Shown here piece by piece: positions 8,971-16,685 of a stretch of DNA of 64,000 nt; positions within the stretch are counted from its first letter, which is position 1, and each line of letters opens with the position of its first letter. Below the pieces are notes generated by a model that was given only the letters and a program-made list of their open reading frames with translations, had not been told where the DNA came from and did no database searches. The DNA is from JANQOH01 sp965201115. GTDB taxonomy: Bacteria > Pseudomonadota > Alphaproteobacteria > UBA7887. The stretch is from the NCBI GenBank assembly GCA_965201115.1, contig OZ241745.1:806001-870000 (forward strand). Reading direction: 5' to 3'. A program made the translations under genes and the position numbers.

Positions 8971-11072
8971 GCCGGCTTGTCGAATATTCCACCCGCGGCA
9001 ACGTCGCCGTTGTCACTGTCGTCAACCCGCCGGTAAACGCGCTGAGCGTCGGCGTGCCGGAAGGCATCGTCGACGGCGTGCGGCGCGCGGAAGCGGACCC
9101 CGCTATGGCGGCCATCGTGCTCGCGGGGGGCGGGCGCGGCTTCATCGCCGGCGCCGATATCGCCGAGTTCTTCAACCCGCCGAAGGAGAGGCGCGCGACG
9201 ATTTTCGATGCCATCGCCGCGCTCGAGGGCGCGTCGAAGCCCACCGTGGCGGGCGTTCACGGGGCGGCGCTCGGCGGCGGGCTCGAGGTCGCGCTGGGCT
9301 GCCACTACCGCTGCGGCGCCGCCGGCTCGCAATACGGGCTGCCCGAGGTCAGGCTCGGCCTCCTGCCAGGCGCGGGGGGAACGCAGCGCCTGCCGCGGCT
9401 GATCGGCCCCGAGCGCGCGCTCCCGCTGATCGCGAGCGGCGATTTCGTTCCCGCCGCCAAGGCGCTGGAGCTCGGGATTATCGACCGGGTCGTCGAAGGC
9501 GACATCGTGGAAGGCGCCGCCTTGTTCGCCGGCGAGCTCGCCGCGCAAGGCTCGCCCCTGCGCAAGATCCGCGACATGCAGACGCCGAAACCCGCAAGCC
9601 CGGATTTCTTCGAGGCGTTCGAAAAATCCATTGCGCGGCGCCAGCGCGGCTTCCTCGCGCCGTTCCACATCGTGAAATGCGTCAAGGCGGCGGTGGAACT
9701 GCCATTCCACGAGGGCATGGCGCGCGAGCGCGCGCTGTTCGACGAATGCCACAAATCCGACAAGGCGCGCGCGCAGATCCACCTGTTTTTCGCCGAACGC
9801 GCCGCCGCCAGGGTTCCCGGCCTGCCGCGGGACGCAAGGCCGAAACCCGTCGAGCGCGCGGCGGTGCTCGGCGCCGGCACGATGGGCGGCGGCATCGCCA
9901 TGAACTTCGTCAATGCCGGCATCCCCGTGACGCTGGTGGAGCGCGACGGCGAGGCGCTGGAGCGCGGCCTGGACGTCGTCCGCCGCAACTACGAGGCCAC
10001 CGCGGCCAAGGGCCGGCTGACCGCCGCCGACGTCGAAACCCGCATGGGTTTGTTGAACCCGACGACGGACTACGAAGCGATCGCCGACGCCGACGTCGTT
10101 GTCGAGGCGGTGTTCGAGGACATGGACGTCAAGAAGGAGGTATTTCGCAAGATCGACGGCATCGCGAAGGAAGGCGCGATCCTGGCGACCAACACCTCGA
10201 CGCTCGACGTCAACGAAATCGCGGCGGCGACGCGGCGGCCGGAGGCCGTAATCGGCACGCATTTCTTCAGCCCCGCCAATGTCATGCGGCTGCTGGAAAA
10301 CGTGCGCGGAGAGAAAAGCGCGCCCGAGACCGTCGCGGCCGTCATGGCGATGGGCAAGCGCATCGGCAAGGTTCCGGTTCTCGTCGGCGTATGCGACGGC
10401 TTCGTGGGCAACCGCATGCTGGCTCATTACGGCCGCCAGGCGCAGGACATGATCCTGGAGGGCGCGCTGCCGCAGGACGTCGATGGCGCGCTCTACGAAT
10501 TCGGCCTCGCGATGGGGCCGTTTGCGATGGGCGATCTCGCCGGTCTCGACGTCGGCTGGCGCATCCGCAAGCGGCGCATGGCCGAACGCCGCCTCAACCG
10601 CTCCGACGACCCCGTGGCCGACGCGCTTTGCGAAAAGGGGCGCTACGGCCAAAAGACCGGCGCCGGATGGTACAAATACGAGGCGGGCGCGCGCACGCCG
10701 GTTCCCGACCCCGAGGTCGAGGCCATGATCGTCGCCGAGTCCGAGCGGCGGGGGATCGCGCGCCGCGGGATCGACGCGCGGGAAATCGTCGAGCGCTGCA
10801 TGTATCAGCTGGTCAACGAGGGCGCGAAAATACTCGAAGAGGGAATCGCCGCGCGCGCGAGCGACATCGACGTCATCTATGCCAACGGCTACGGGTTTCC
10901 GCGCTGGCGCGGCGGCCCCATGTTCCACGCCGACCTCGTGGGCCTGAAGACCGTGTACGATTCGGTCAGCCGGTTTTACGACCGGCTCGGCGAGGCTTGG
11001 CGCCCGGCGCCGCTGCTCGAGCGGCTCGCGGCGGCGGGCAAGACCTTCAACGACCTCAACCCCGGCCGCTGA
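8967..11072 (+). CDS. Multifunctional enoyl-CoA hydratase / 3-hydroxyacyl-CoA dehydrogenase (FadJ/FadB-like)
   Basis: A 701-residue fusion. Residues 1 to about 200 are a crotonase-fold hydratase/isomerase: PPVNALS at 20-26, the oxyanion loop block AGADIAEF near 60, and GGGLEVALGCHYR near 98. About 295-470 is the NAD-binding 3-hydroxyacyl-CoA dehydrogenase domain with VLGAGTMGGGIAMNF and the dimer/catalytic block GTHFFSPANVMRLLE containing the conserved His. The C-terminal domains (PVLVGVCDGFVGNRM onward) complete the fold. It catalyses two consecutive beta-oxidation steps. The architecture is like the single-chain peroxisomal-type enzyme. It works with the thiolase downstream and the MaoC gene upstream. 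Confidence 0.93.
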   Translation: MSRLVEYSTRGNVAVVTVVNPPVNALSVGVPEGIVDGVRRAEADPAMAAIVLAGGGRGFIAGADIAEFFNPPKERRATIFDAIAALEGASKPTVAGVHGAALGGGLEVALGCHYRCGAAGSQYGLPEVRLGLLPGAGGTQRLPRLIGPERALPLIASGDFVPAAKALELGIIDRVVEGDIVEGAALFAGELAAQGSPLRKIRDMQTPKPASPDFFEAFEKSIARRQRGFLAPFHIVKCVKAAVELPFHEGMARERALFDECHKSDKARAQIHLFFAERAAARVPGLPRDARPKPVERAAVLGAGTMGGGIAMNFVNAGIPVTLVERDGEALERGLDVVRRNYEATAAKGRLTAADVETRMGLLNPTTDYEAIADADVVVEAVFEDMDVKKEVFRKIDGIAKEGAILATNTSTLDVNEIAAATRRPEAVIGTHFFSPANVMRLLENVRGEKSAPETVAAVMAMGKRIGKVPVLVGVCDGFVGNRMLAHYGRQAQDMILEGALPQDVDGALYEFGLAMGPFAMGDLAGLDVGWRIRKRRMAERRLNRSDDPVADALCEKGRYGQKTGAGWYKYEAGARTPVPDPEVEAMIVAESERRGIARRGIDAREIVERCMYQLVNEGAKILEEGIAARASDIDVIYANGYGFPRWRGGPMFHADLVGLKTVYDSVSRFYDRLGEAWRPAPLLERLAAAGKTFNDLNPGR

Positions 11073-11120
11073 GCGGCGGGGCGCCCGTCTTTATCCCCAC
11101 CATCGCACGGAGGCATACCC

Positions 11121-12305
11121 ATGCGCGAAGCCGTTATCGTTTCCACCGCGCGCACGCCGATCGGCAAGGCGTATCGCGGCGCGTTCAACAACACCCACGG
11201 CGCCGATCTCGGCGGCCACGCCATCGGGCACGCGGTGGCGCGCGCGGGCGTCGACCCCGCCGAGGTCGAGGACGTGCTCATGGGCTGCGCCATGCCCGAA
11301 GGCGCGACCGGAGGCAATATCGCGCGCCAATGCGCGCTGCGCGCCGGCCTGCCGGTCACGACGGGAGGCGCGACCGTCAACCGCTTCTGCTCCTCCGGCC
11401 TGCAGGCGATCGCCATGGCGGCGCAGCGGGTGATCGTCGATCGCGCGCCGGTGATGGTGGCCGGCGGCCTCGAATCGATCAGCCTCGTGCAGAACGAGCA
11501 TCAGAACGGCCACCGCGCCCACAACGAGTGGATCGACGAAAACAAGCCCGAGCTCTACTACTCGATGATCCAGACCGCCGAGGTGGTGGCGAACCGCTAC
11601 GGCGTGGGCCGCGAACGGCAGGACGAATTCGCGCTGCAAAGCCAGCTGCGCACGGCGGCCGCGCAACAGGCGGGGCGGCTCGACGACGAAATCGTGCCGC
11701 TGCCCTCGGTCAAACTGGTCAAGGACAAGGAGACCGGCGAGATTTCCGAACAGGCAGTGACGCTGGAGCGCGACGAAGGCAACCGCCCCGGCACGACGAT
11801 GGAAGGCCTCGCCGGTCTCGACCCGGTGATGGGCGGCGACGCTTTCATCACCGCCGGCAACGCCAGCCAGCTGTCGGACGGCGCCTCGGCCTGCGTGGTC
11901 ATGGACGCGAAGGAAGCCGAACGCCGCGGCCTCGAGCCGCTCGGCGCCTTCCGGTCCTTCGCCGTCGCCGCGCTCGAGCCCGACGAGATGGGCATCGGCC
12001 CCGTCTATGCCGTGCCGCGGCTTTTGGAGCGCAACGGCCTCGACATGGACGATATCGACCTGTGGGAGCTCAACGAGGCTTTCGCCGTTCAGGTCGTGTA
12101 TTGCCGCGACAAGCTGGGCATTCCCGACGAAGCGCTGAATGTCGATGGCGGCGCGATCTCGATCGGCCATCCCTACGGCATGTCGGGCGCGCGGTTGGCC
12201 GGCCACGCGCTGATCGAGGGCAAGCGCCGCGGCGCCAAGCACGTGGTCGTCACCATGTGCATCGGCGGAGGCATGGGCGCCGCCGGACTGTTCCAGGTGA
12301 ACTAG
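11121..12305 (+). CDS. Acetyl-CoA acyltransferase (thiolase)
   Basis: A 394-residue thiolase of normal length, which releases acetyl-CoA from 3-ketoacyl-CoA. The nucleophilic Cys is in TVNRFCSSGLQAIA near residue 89. The activating His is in GGAISIGHPYGMSGAR near 350, and the second Cys is in VVTMCIGGGMGAAG near 380. It begins MREAVIVSTARTPIGKAY, the standard FadA/AtoB start, 48 bp after the FadJ-like gene with an AGGAGG-like region upstream (CACGGAGG). It is the third enzyme of the beta-oxidation operon. Whether it prefers long or short chains is not readable from the sequence. Confidence 0.94.
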   Translation: MREAVIVSTARTPIGKAYRGAFNNTHGADLGGHAIGHAVARAGVDPAEVEDVLMGCAMPEGATGGNIARQCALRAGLPVTTGGATVNRFCSSGLQAIAMAAQRVIVDRAPVMVAGGLESISLVQNEHQNGHRAHNEWIDENKPELYYSMIQTAEVVANRYGVGRERQDEFALQSQLRTAAAQQAGRLDDEIVPLPSVKLVKDKETGEISEQAVTLERDEGNRPGTTMEGLAGLDPVMGGDAFITAGNASQLSDGASACVVMDAKEAERRGLEPLGAFRSFAVAALEPDEMGIGPVYAVPRLLERNGLDMDDIDLWELNEAFAVQVVYCRDKLGIPDEALNVDGGAISIGHPYGMSGARLAGHALIEGKRRGAKHVVVTMCIGGGMGAAGLFQVN

Positions 12306-12318
12306 GGCGGCGTTCCTC

Positions 12319-14205
12319 ATGGAGACCCTGCGGCGCGATTGCGACGTAATCGTCGTCGGGTCCGGCGGGGCGGGGAGCGCGGCGGCGCACGCCGCGGCGG
12401 AGGCCGGCGCGCGCGTGCTCGTCGTCGCCAAGGACCCCGTGGGCTGTTCCGACACCAAGATCGCCGAAGGCATCGTCACGGTGCGCGGAAGCGGCGGCGA
12501 AGACGATTCCGAGGCCGGACTGGCGGAAAACCTGCGCATGGCCGGCGGCGATCTGCCCGACCCGCGCATTGCCGCCGCCTTCGCGCAAGACACGCGCGAC
12601 GCCTACGACTGGATGCGCCGCCACGGCGCGCGCCCCGATATCGACGAAAAAACCGGCGGCCCGAAAGCGCTCGCCCTTGCGCTCGGCGGACACACGCGCC
12701 GCCGCTCGGTCGGCCACCGCAACGGCGGCCTCGCGGTCGGGCACGCGGCTTGGAGCGCCGTCGTGCAGGGCCGCAACGTCGATTATCTGGAAGACGCCTG
12801 GTTCCTCGATGTCGTCGCGTCGGGCGGGAACGGCGGGCGCGAGGTCGCGGGCGGCCTGGTTTACGACGCCGCGAACGGGGCGTTCGTCGCCGTCCGCGCC
12901 CCGTCGGTAATTATCGCCGCGGGCGGCTTGGGAACGCTCTATTTTCCGAAGACCGACACCATGCGCGGCAACACGGGCGATTCCTACGCTCTCGCGCTTC
13001 GCGCCGGCGCCGAGCTGATCGACATGGAGCAGGTGCAGTTCCTGCCCTTCTGCATGGCCCATCCGCCCGCCTACGAAGGGCTGTGCGCCGGCGAGCCGGC
13101 CACCGCCGGCTATCTCGGCGTGCTTCGCGACCGCGGCGGAAAGGTCATCCTCGACGGCCTGATGCTGCGTACCCGCGCCGAATGCTCGGCCGCCATCGCG
13201 CACGCCGTGGCCCAGGGCCGGGGCACCGAGCGCGGAGGCTGCTGGCTCGATCTGACGGCCAACGCACAACTCCCGCGCGCCGGACGCTACTACGAGACAT
13301 TCCTGAACAGCGCGCTCCCCGGCGCGATCGCGACCGTCCGGCAGGCATGGGGCCGCGATGCGGCGCGCTGCCGCGAGATGTGGGAAGTCCGGCCCGGCGC
13401 CCACTATGCGATGGGCGGGATGCGCGCCGACGCGAACGGCGCCGCCGTCGCCGGCGCGCCGCGCGGCCTCTACGCCGCGGGGCAGGCGATGGGCGGCGTT
13501 TTCGGCGCCAACCGCCTCGGCTCCACTTCGCTCACCGAGGGCCCGGTTTTCGGCGCGCGTTCCGGCCGGGCGGCGGCCGCGCGGGCGCTTGCGCGCCGCG
13601 CCGCGCCGGCGGCCGCGTTCGAAGCGCGTCTCGCGCCCTGGCGCGCGCGCCTCGGCCGCGGCGCCGGCGCCGCGCCCGCCGCGCTGGTCGAACAGCTGCA
13701 AAAGGAATGCTGGAAAGGCATCGGCCCGGCGCGAACCGGCGCCGGGCTCGAGCGCTTCCTAGCCGCGGCGGCCGGTATCCGCCGCGCCGCCGGGGACGCC
13801 CGTGTCCCCGCGGGCGCCGGATGGAACCAGGAGTTCATCGACTGGATCGAACTCGGCAACATGCTCGACGCCGCCGAGGCGGTGGCGCTTTCGGCGCGCG
13901 ACCGGCCCCGCGGCCTCGGCGCGCATGTGCGGCTCGACGGCAAGCCCGCGCCGGTCCTGTTCTCACGGCCGTGTTCGATCGCCGTGCGCCGCGGCCCCGG
14001 CGGCGCGCTGCAAACATCGCGGCTGCCGCGCCGCAAGACCCCGCTGCGGCGCTTGCTCCCCCGCCTTTTGGAGGATCGCAAGCGCAAACTGCGGCTCAAG
14101 CTTCTGCGCCTGATGCCGCGCGCGGCGCGCGACCGCGCGGTGGAGCGGCGCTACCGCGCCGTTATGGGGGAACTCCCCGCGCCCGCCGGCGCCGCCGGCG
14201 CATGA
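12319..14205 (+). CDS. FAD-dependent fumarate reductase/succinate dehydrogenase-like flavoprotein
   Basis: A 628-residue flavoprotein of the SdhA/FrdA/L-aspartate oxidase superfamily. The FAD dinucleotide-binding block VIVVGSGGAGSAAAHAA is at 11-27, and GGLGTLYFPKTDTM matches the second FAD loop. The capping-domain and C-terminal segment HYAMGGMRAD is the conserved HxxGG-type block, followed by GQAMGGVFGANRLGSTSLTEG. The C-terminus is long and basic. It overlaps the ferredoxin-type subunit downstream (ATGA at 14202-14205) and lies 13 bp after the thiolase, so it belongs to the same operon. The pair is not a true SDH because no membrane-anchor genes follow. An electron-transfer role coupled to acyl-CoA metabolism is inferred. 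Confidence 0.82.
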   Translation: METLRRDCDVIVVGSGGAGSAAAHAAAEAGARVLVVAKDPVGCSDTKIAEGIVTVRGSGGEDDSEAGLAENLRMAGGDLPDPRIAAAFAQDTRDAYDWMRRHGARPDIDEKTGGPKALALALGGHTRRRSVGHRNGGLAVGHAAWSAVVQGRNVDYLEDAWFLDVVASGGNGGREVAGGLVYDAANGAFVAVRAPSVIIAAGGLGTLYFPKTDTMRGNTGDSYALALRAGAELIDMEQVQFLPFCMAHPPAYEGLCAGEPATAGYLGVLRDRGGKVILDGLMLRTRAECSAAIAHAVAQGRGTERGGCWLDLTANAQLPRAGRYYETFLNSALPGAIATVRQAWGRDAARCREMWEVRPGAHYAMGGMRADANGAAVAGAPRGLYAAGQAMGGVFGANRLGSTSLTEGPVFGARSGRAAAARALARRAAPAAAFEARLAPWRARLGRGAGAAPAALVEQLQKECWKGIGPARTGAGLERFLAAAAGIRRAAGDARVPAGAGWNQEFIDWIELGNMLDAAEAVALSARDRPRGLGAHVRLDGKPAPVLFSRPCSIAVRRGPGGALQTSRLPRRKTPLRRLLPRLLEDRKRKLRLKLLRLMPRAARDRAVERRYRAVMGELPAPAGAAGA

Positions 14206-14900
14206 AGGTAACCTTCGTCCTCGTCCGCAACGGCGCGGAGGAGCGCGTCGTCTTCGACTACCGCCCGCGCGCGGAGGACGAGCGGCCGATGGCGCTCGAT
14301 GTGTTATTGCAGGCCCGCGCGACCGCGATCCCCGATCTCGCGTTCCGCTACGGCTGCCGCAACCGCACCTGCGGCGTTTGTACGGTCGATATCGACGGGC
14401 GCCCGCGCATCGCGTGCCGCGCGCGGGTGCGCGAAGGCGCCGTGGTAAGCGCGCCGGGAACGCTGCCCGTGCTGCGCGACCTCGTCTCGCGCCGCGACGG
14501 CGTGGGGCGGCAGCTGCGCGGCCGCGTCTCCGGCGCTGTGCGCGGCAACGACCTGAACGTCGCCGCGCCGGACGATTATCACGCACTCGCCGCCTGCATC
14601 GAATGCTATGCGTGCCTCCATAATTGCCCGATGCACGAACGTAATTTCGAGGGCGCCGCCGAGCAGCGCGACGAATCCGGCGCCTATCGCTGGGGCAGCC
14701 CGTTCTCTCTGTTGAAACTTCGCATGCGCCAGCTCGATCCGGCCGCCGCGCCCGAGGACAAGGCCCAGGCCCAGGACGCCGCCGCGGACCTCGGGCTCGA
14801 TGTCTGCCGCTCATGCCCCGGCTGCAAGTGCGGAGTCGGCATCGACCTGAAACGCAAGGTTATCCGCCCCCTCCTCGACGCCGACAGCGCCCGGCCGTAA
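14202..14900 (+). CDS. SdhB/FrdB-like iron-sulfur subunit
   Basis: A 232-residue Fe-S protein. The N-terminal 2Fe-2S domain has CRNRTCGVCTVDIDG (Cys residues around 52-60) and a fourth Cys in RIACRAR. The C-terminal domain has CIECYACLHNCPMHE near 130-144 and CRSCPGCKCGVG near 205, which supply cluster ligands, although the last motif departs from the standard CxxCxxxCP. It is translationally coupled to the FrdA-like flavoprotein. The TAA stop lies inside the terminal inverted repeat of the IS66 remnant that begins at 14897, so the natural C-terminus may have been replaced by the insertion. Confidence 0.8.
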   Translation: MKVTFVLVRNGAEERVVFDYRPRAEDERPMALDVLLQARATAIPDLAFRYGCRNRTCGVCTVDIDGRPRIACRARVREGAVVSAPGTLPVLRDLVSRRDGVGRQLRGRVSGAVRGNDLNVAAPDDYHALAACIECYACLHNCPMHERNFEGAAEQRDESGAYRWGSPFSLLKLRMRQLDPAAAPEDKAQAQDAAADLGLDVCRSCPGCKCGVGIDLKRKVIRPLLDADSARP

Positions 14901-14927
14901 GCGTCCGGTTATGGGGCGATTGGGTTT

Positions 14928-15360
14928 TTACGGTGGTGTTTTGCGTTTCCAGTTCCACGGCATGAGTTTGTGGATTCGGTTTGTTTTGTAGTCCTGGATA
15001 CGGTTGAGTGTGTCTGCGATCCATGCGCGCGGGTCGACGCCGTTGAGTTTGGCGGTTTCGATGAGCGTGTATGCGCTTGCGCCGCGGCGCGCGTTCGGCG
15101 GCGGGTTCGTGTTGCGGGGGCGGGCTTGCGTCGCGGACGATCTCCTCGTTCTCCGGCGCCGGTTGCAATTGCGCCAGGGCTTCCGGGCGCGCCCCGAAGC
15201 GGCGCCGGCGCATCCCCGCCAACTCATGACGCAACTTCTCAATCGGGATATCGCGCGCCTTCAACGTCTCCGCACGGACCTGCAACTCGGCCGCCAAGGC
15301 CGCCGCCATGCCCTTCGGGCGGGCTGGATCGTCGGGGAGAGGCGCGGCGCGGTCAAGCAT
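14928..15360 (-). pseudogene. IS66 transposase tnpC, internally deleted and frameshifted
   Basis: The N-terminal part (MLDRAAPLPDD, KLRHELAGMRRRRFGARPEAL) and the C-terminal part (AYTLIETAKLNGVDPRAW to the end WNWKRKTPP) both match the intact 520-residue TnpC at 51448-53010. The whole central catalytic domain is missing, and the join around 15070-15080 also shifts the reading frame. The junction falls at a short CGC/CGCA microhomology shared by the two breakpoints in the full copy. The product cannot be active. Confidence 0.88.
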
Positions 15361-15418
15361 GAACGAACAATACCGCCCCCAACCCCATAAGGCAAGCGTA
15401 AAAGAGGAAATATCGAAA

Positions 15419-16446
15419 GGCTCAATTAGCGAATCGTATGTACGCTGTGTTCATTGCGGCGGTCAGGCACGCCCTTGGCGACGCGTGTGCGGCGAGTCCG
15501 ATGAGGTGGAACCACCGCAGATAGCTGTCGAGATACTTTGTCGCGATGCCGCGAAAGCCGCGCAGGAAGCCCTTCAGCCGGCTGTGACGGTTGTTGACGG
15601 TCTGAATATGGAAGGCGTCGCGCACCCGCTCGCCGGCGCTCATGTTGAGCGCCTCATGACGCACGCCGAGCGCCGCGGCGCATGGCCGATACGCGCGGTT
15701 GGCATCGGACACCAGCACAATGTCGGTCTCGATGACCGGCCCAAGCGCCTTCTTGAGCGCATCGGCGCTCACCGTGGGCAGCGCCGCGCTCGCATTGCCG
15801 CCGCCGCGGTCGGTGGCCACAAGGACCGGAACCTGCTCGCGCGACAAGCCGCGGCTGGTCGCCTTGCCGCCGCGACGACGCGGCTTGCGGTCGAGTTTCC
15901 GCGCCCCCTTGCGACTGTGCAGAACGAATGTCTCGTCCGCCTCGACGATCCCCCGCAACTTCTTCGGCGTCTTCTCCACCGCCCGCAAAAACCGGTGACG
16001 CCAACGAAACGCCGTCGACACCGCAACGCCGCACCGCGCAGCCGACGCTCGCACCGTCTCCCCGTCGGAAAGCGACGCGCCGAACGAAAGCCACCGCTCC
16101 TTGCGATGCAGACCCGACAACGGCGTGCCCGTCGCCGCGTTGAACGTGCGACCGCAGCCCTTGCATCGGTAGCGCCGCAAACCCCGCGCACGGCCTATGG
16201 ACACCGCCCCCGTGGCCTGACAGCGCGGACAGCGCCGCTCTTCGTCCACGCCAAGCTCGACAGCCGCCACAGACGCAGACGACGCCGAACGCCCAGACAG
16301 CACAGCCAACGCCTCGCGACGCTGCGTAGCGCCAAGAGCGTCCACACGCGCAAGCCAATCCCGAAATTCACTGCTCTGCATGACAAGCACCTCCACACGA
16401 CCCGAAGGCATCATACCATGCGTACATACGATTCGCTAATTGAGCC
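15419..16446. mobile_element. IS1595-family insertion sequence with 26-bp inverted repeats and 8-bp target duplication
   Basis: The perfect 26-bp terminal inverted repeats start GGCTCAATTAGCGAATCG at 15419 and end as their complement at 16446. The directly repeated octamer TATCGAAA lies immediately outside both ends (15411-15418 and 16447-16454). The element is 1,028 bp and carries one transposase gene. It interrupted the region upstream of tnpC in an older IS66 copy, so its insertion is the younger event. Perfect ends and target duplication suggest recent transposition. Confidence 0.93.
15422..16381 (-). CDS. IS1595-family (ISXO2-like) transposase
   Basis: A 319-residue transposase. An N-terminal zinc ribbon (CPRCQATGAVSIG, then YRCKGCGRTFNAATGTPL) near 48-80 is followed by an HTH-like segment and the ISXO2-like DDE domain. 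The first acidic residue is in GIVEADETFVLHSRKG, the middle Asp in IVLVSDANRAY, and a conserved block is VNNRHSRLKGFLRGFRGIATKYL. The start MQSSEFRDWLARVDALG at 16381 is typical; an in-frame Met at 16414 would add 11 residues. The stop codon lies inside the left inverted repeat. It is probably functional, since no frame disruption is visible. Confidence 0.92.
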   Translation of the reverse strand: MQSSEFRDWLARVDALGATQRREALAVLSGRSASSASVAAVELGVDEERRCPRCQATGAVSIGRARGLRRYRCKGCGRTFNAATGTPLSGLHRKERWLSFGASLSDGETVRASAARCGVAVSTAFRWRHRFLRAVEKTPKKLRGIVEADETFVLHSRKGARKLDRKPRRRGGKATSRGLSREQVPVLVATDRGGGNASAALPTVSADALKKALGPVIETDIVLVSDANRAYRPCAAALGVRHEALNMSAGERVRDAFHIQTVNNRHSRLKGFLRGFRGIATKYLDSYLRWFHLIGLAAHASPRACLTAAMNTAYIRFAN

Positions 16447-16685
16447 TATCGAAAAAATACTTCCTCCCCGTGCCTCCCTCCCAAACGCCATCCCGCGACC
16501 GCAAGCCGCTGCGTTCGAACGGGCGACCGGCAACCGGCGTCGTCAAGCCGCATCGACAACCGTGAAGGCGTCGAAGCAATATCCCCATACGACGCGGAGC
16601 GCCAAACAAAACGACTCCCGAAGTACCGAAACGCATAAACATACTCAATAATCGCCAAGCGGGATAGCCGGACGATTACGCTCGA

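Larger units (their letters stand above)
14897..16679. mobile_element. Decayed IS66-family element with internal deletion, carrying a nested IS1595 element
   Basis: The left end GTAAGCGTCCGGTTAT at 14897-14912 is identical to the terminal repeat of the intact IS66-type element at 51165-53041. The right end near 16663-16679 is a diverged version (16 bases with a few changes). Between the ends, in inverted orientation, are the 5' and 3' parts of an IS66 tnpC and its upstream region. About 1.1 kb of the transposase is missing, and the IS1595 element at 15419-16446 sits in the upstream region. The flanking octamers GCCCGGCC and GCTCGATC match at only 5 of 8 positions, so a target duplication is doubtful. 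Confidence 0.82.

Noticed and set aside
16447..16685. Small gene between IS1595 and the R-M gene
   Set aside because: The short frames here lie in the upstream non-coding part of the IS66 remnant and match the same region of the intact IS66 copy.
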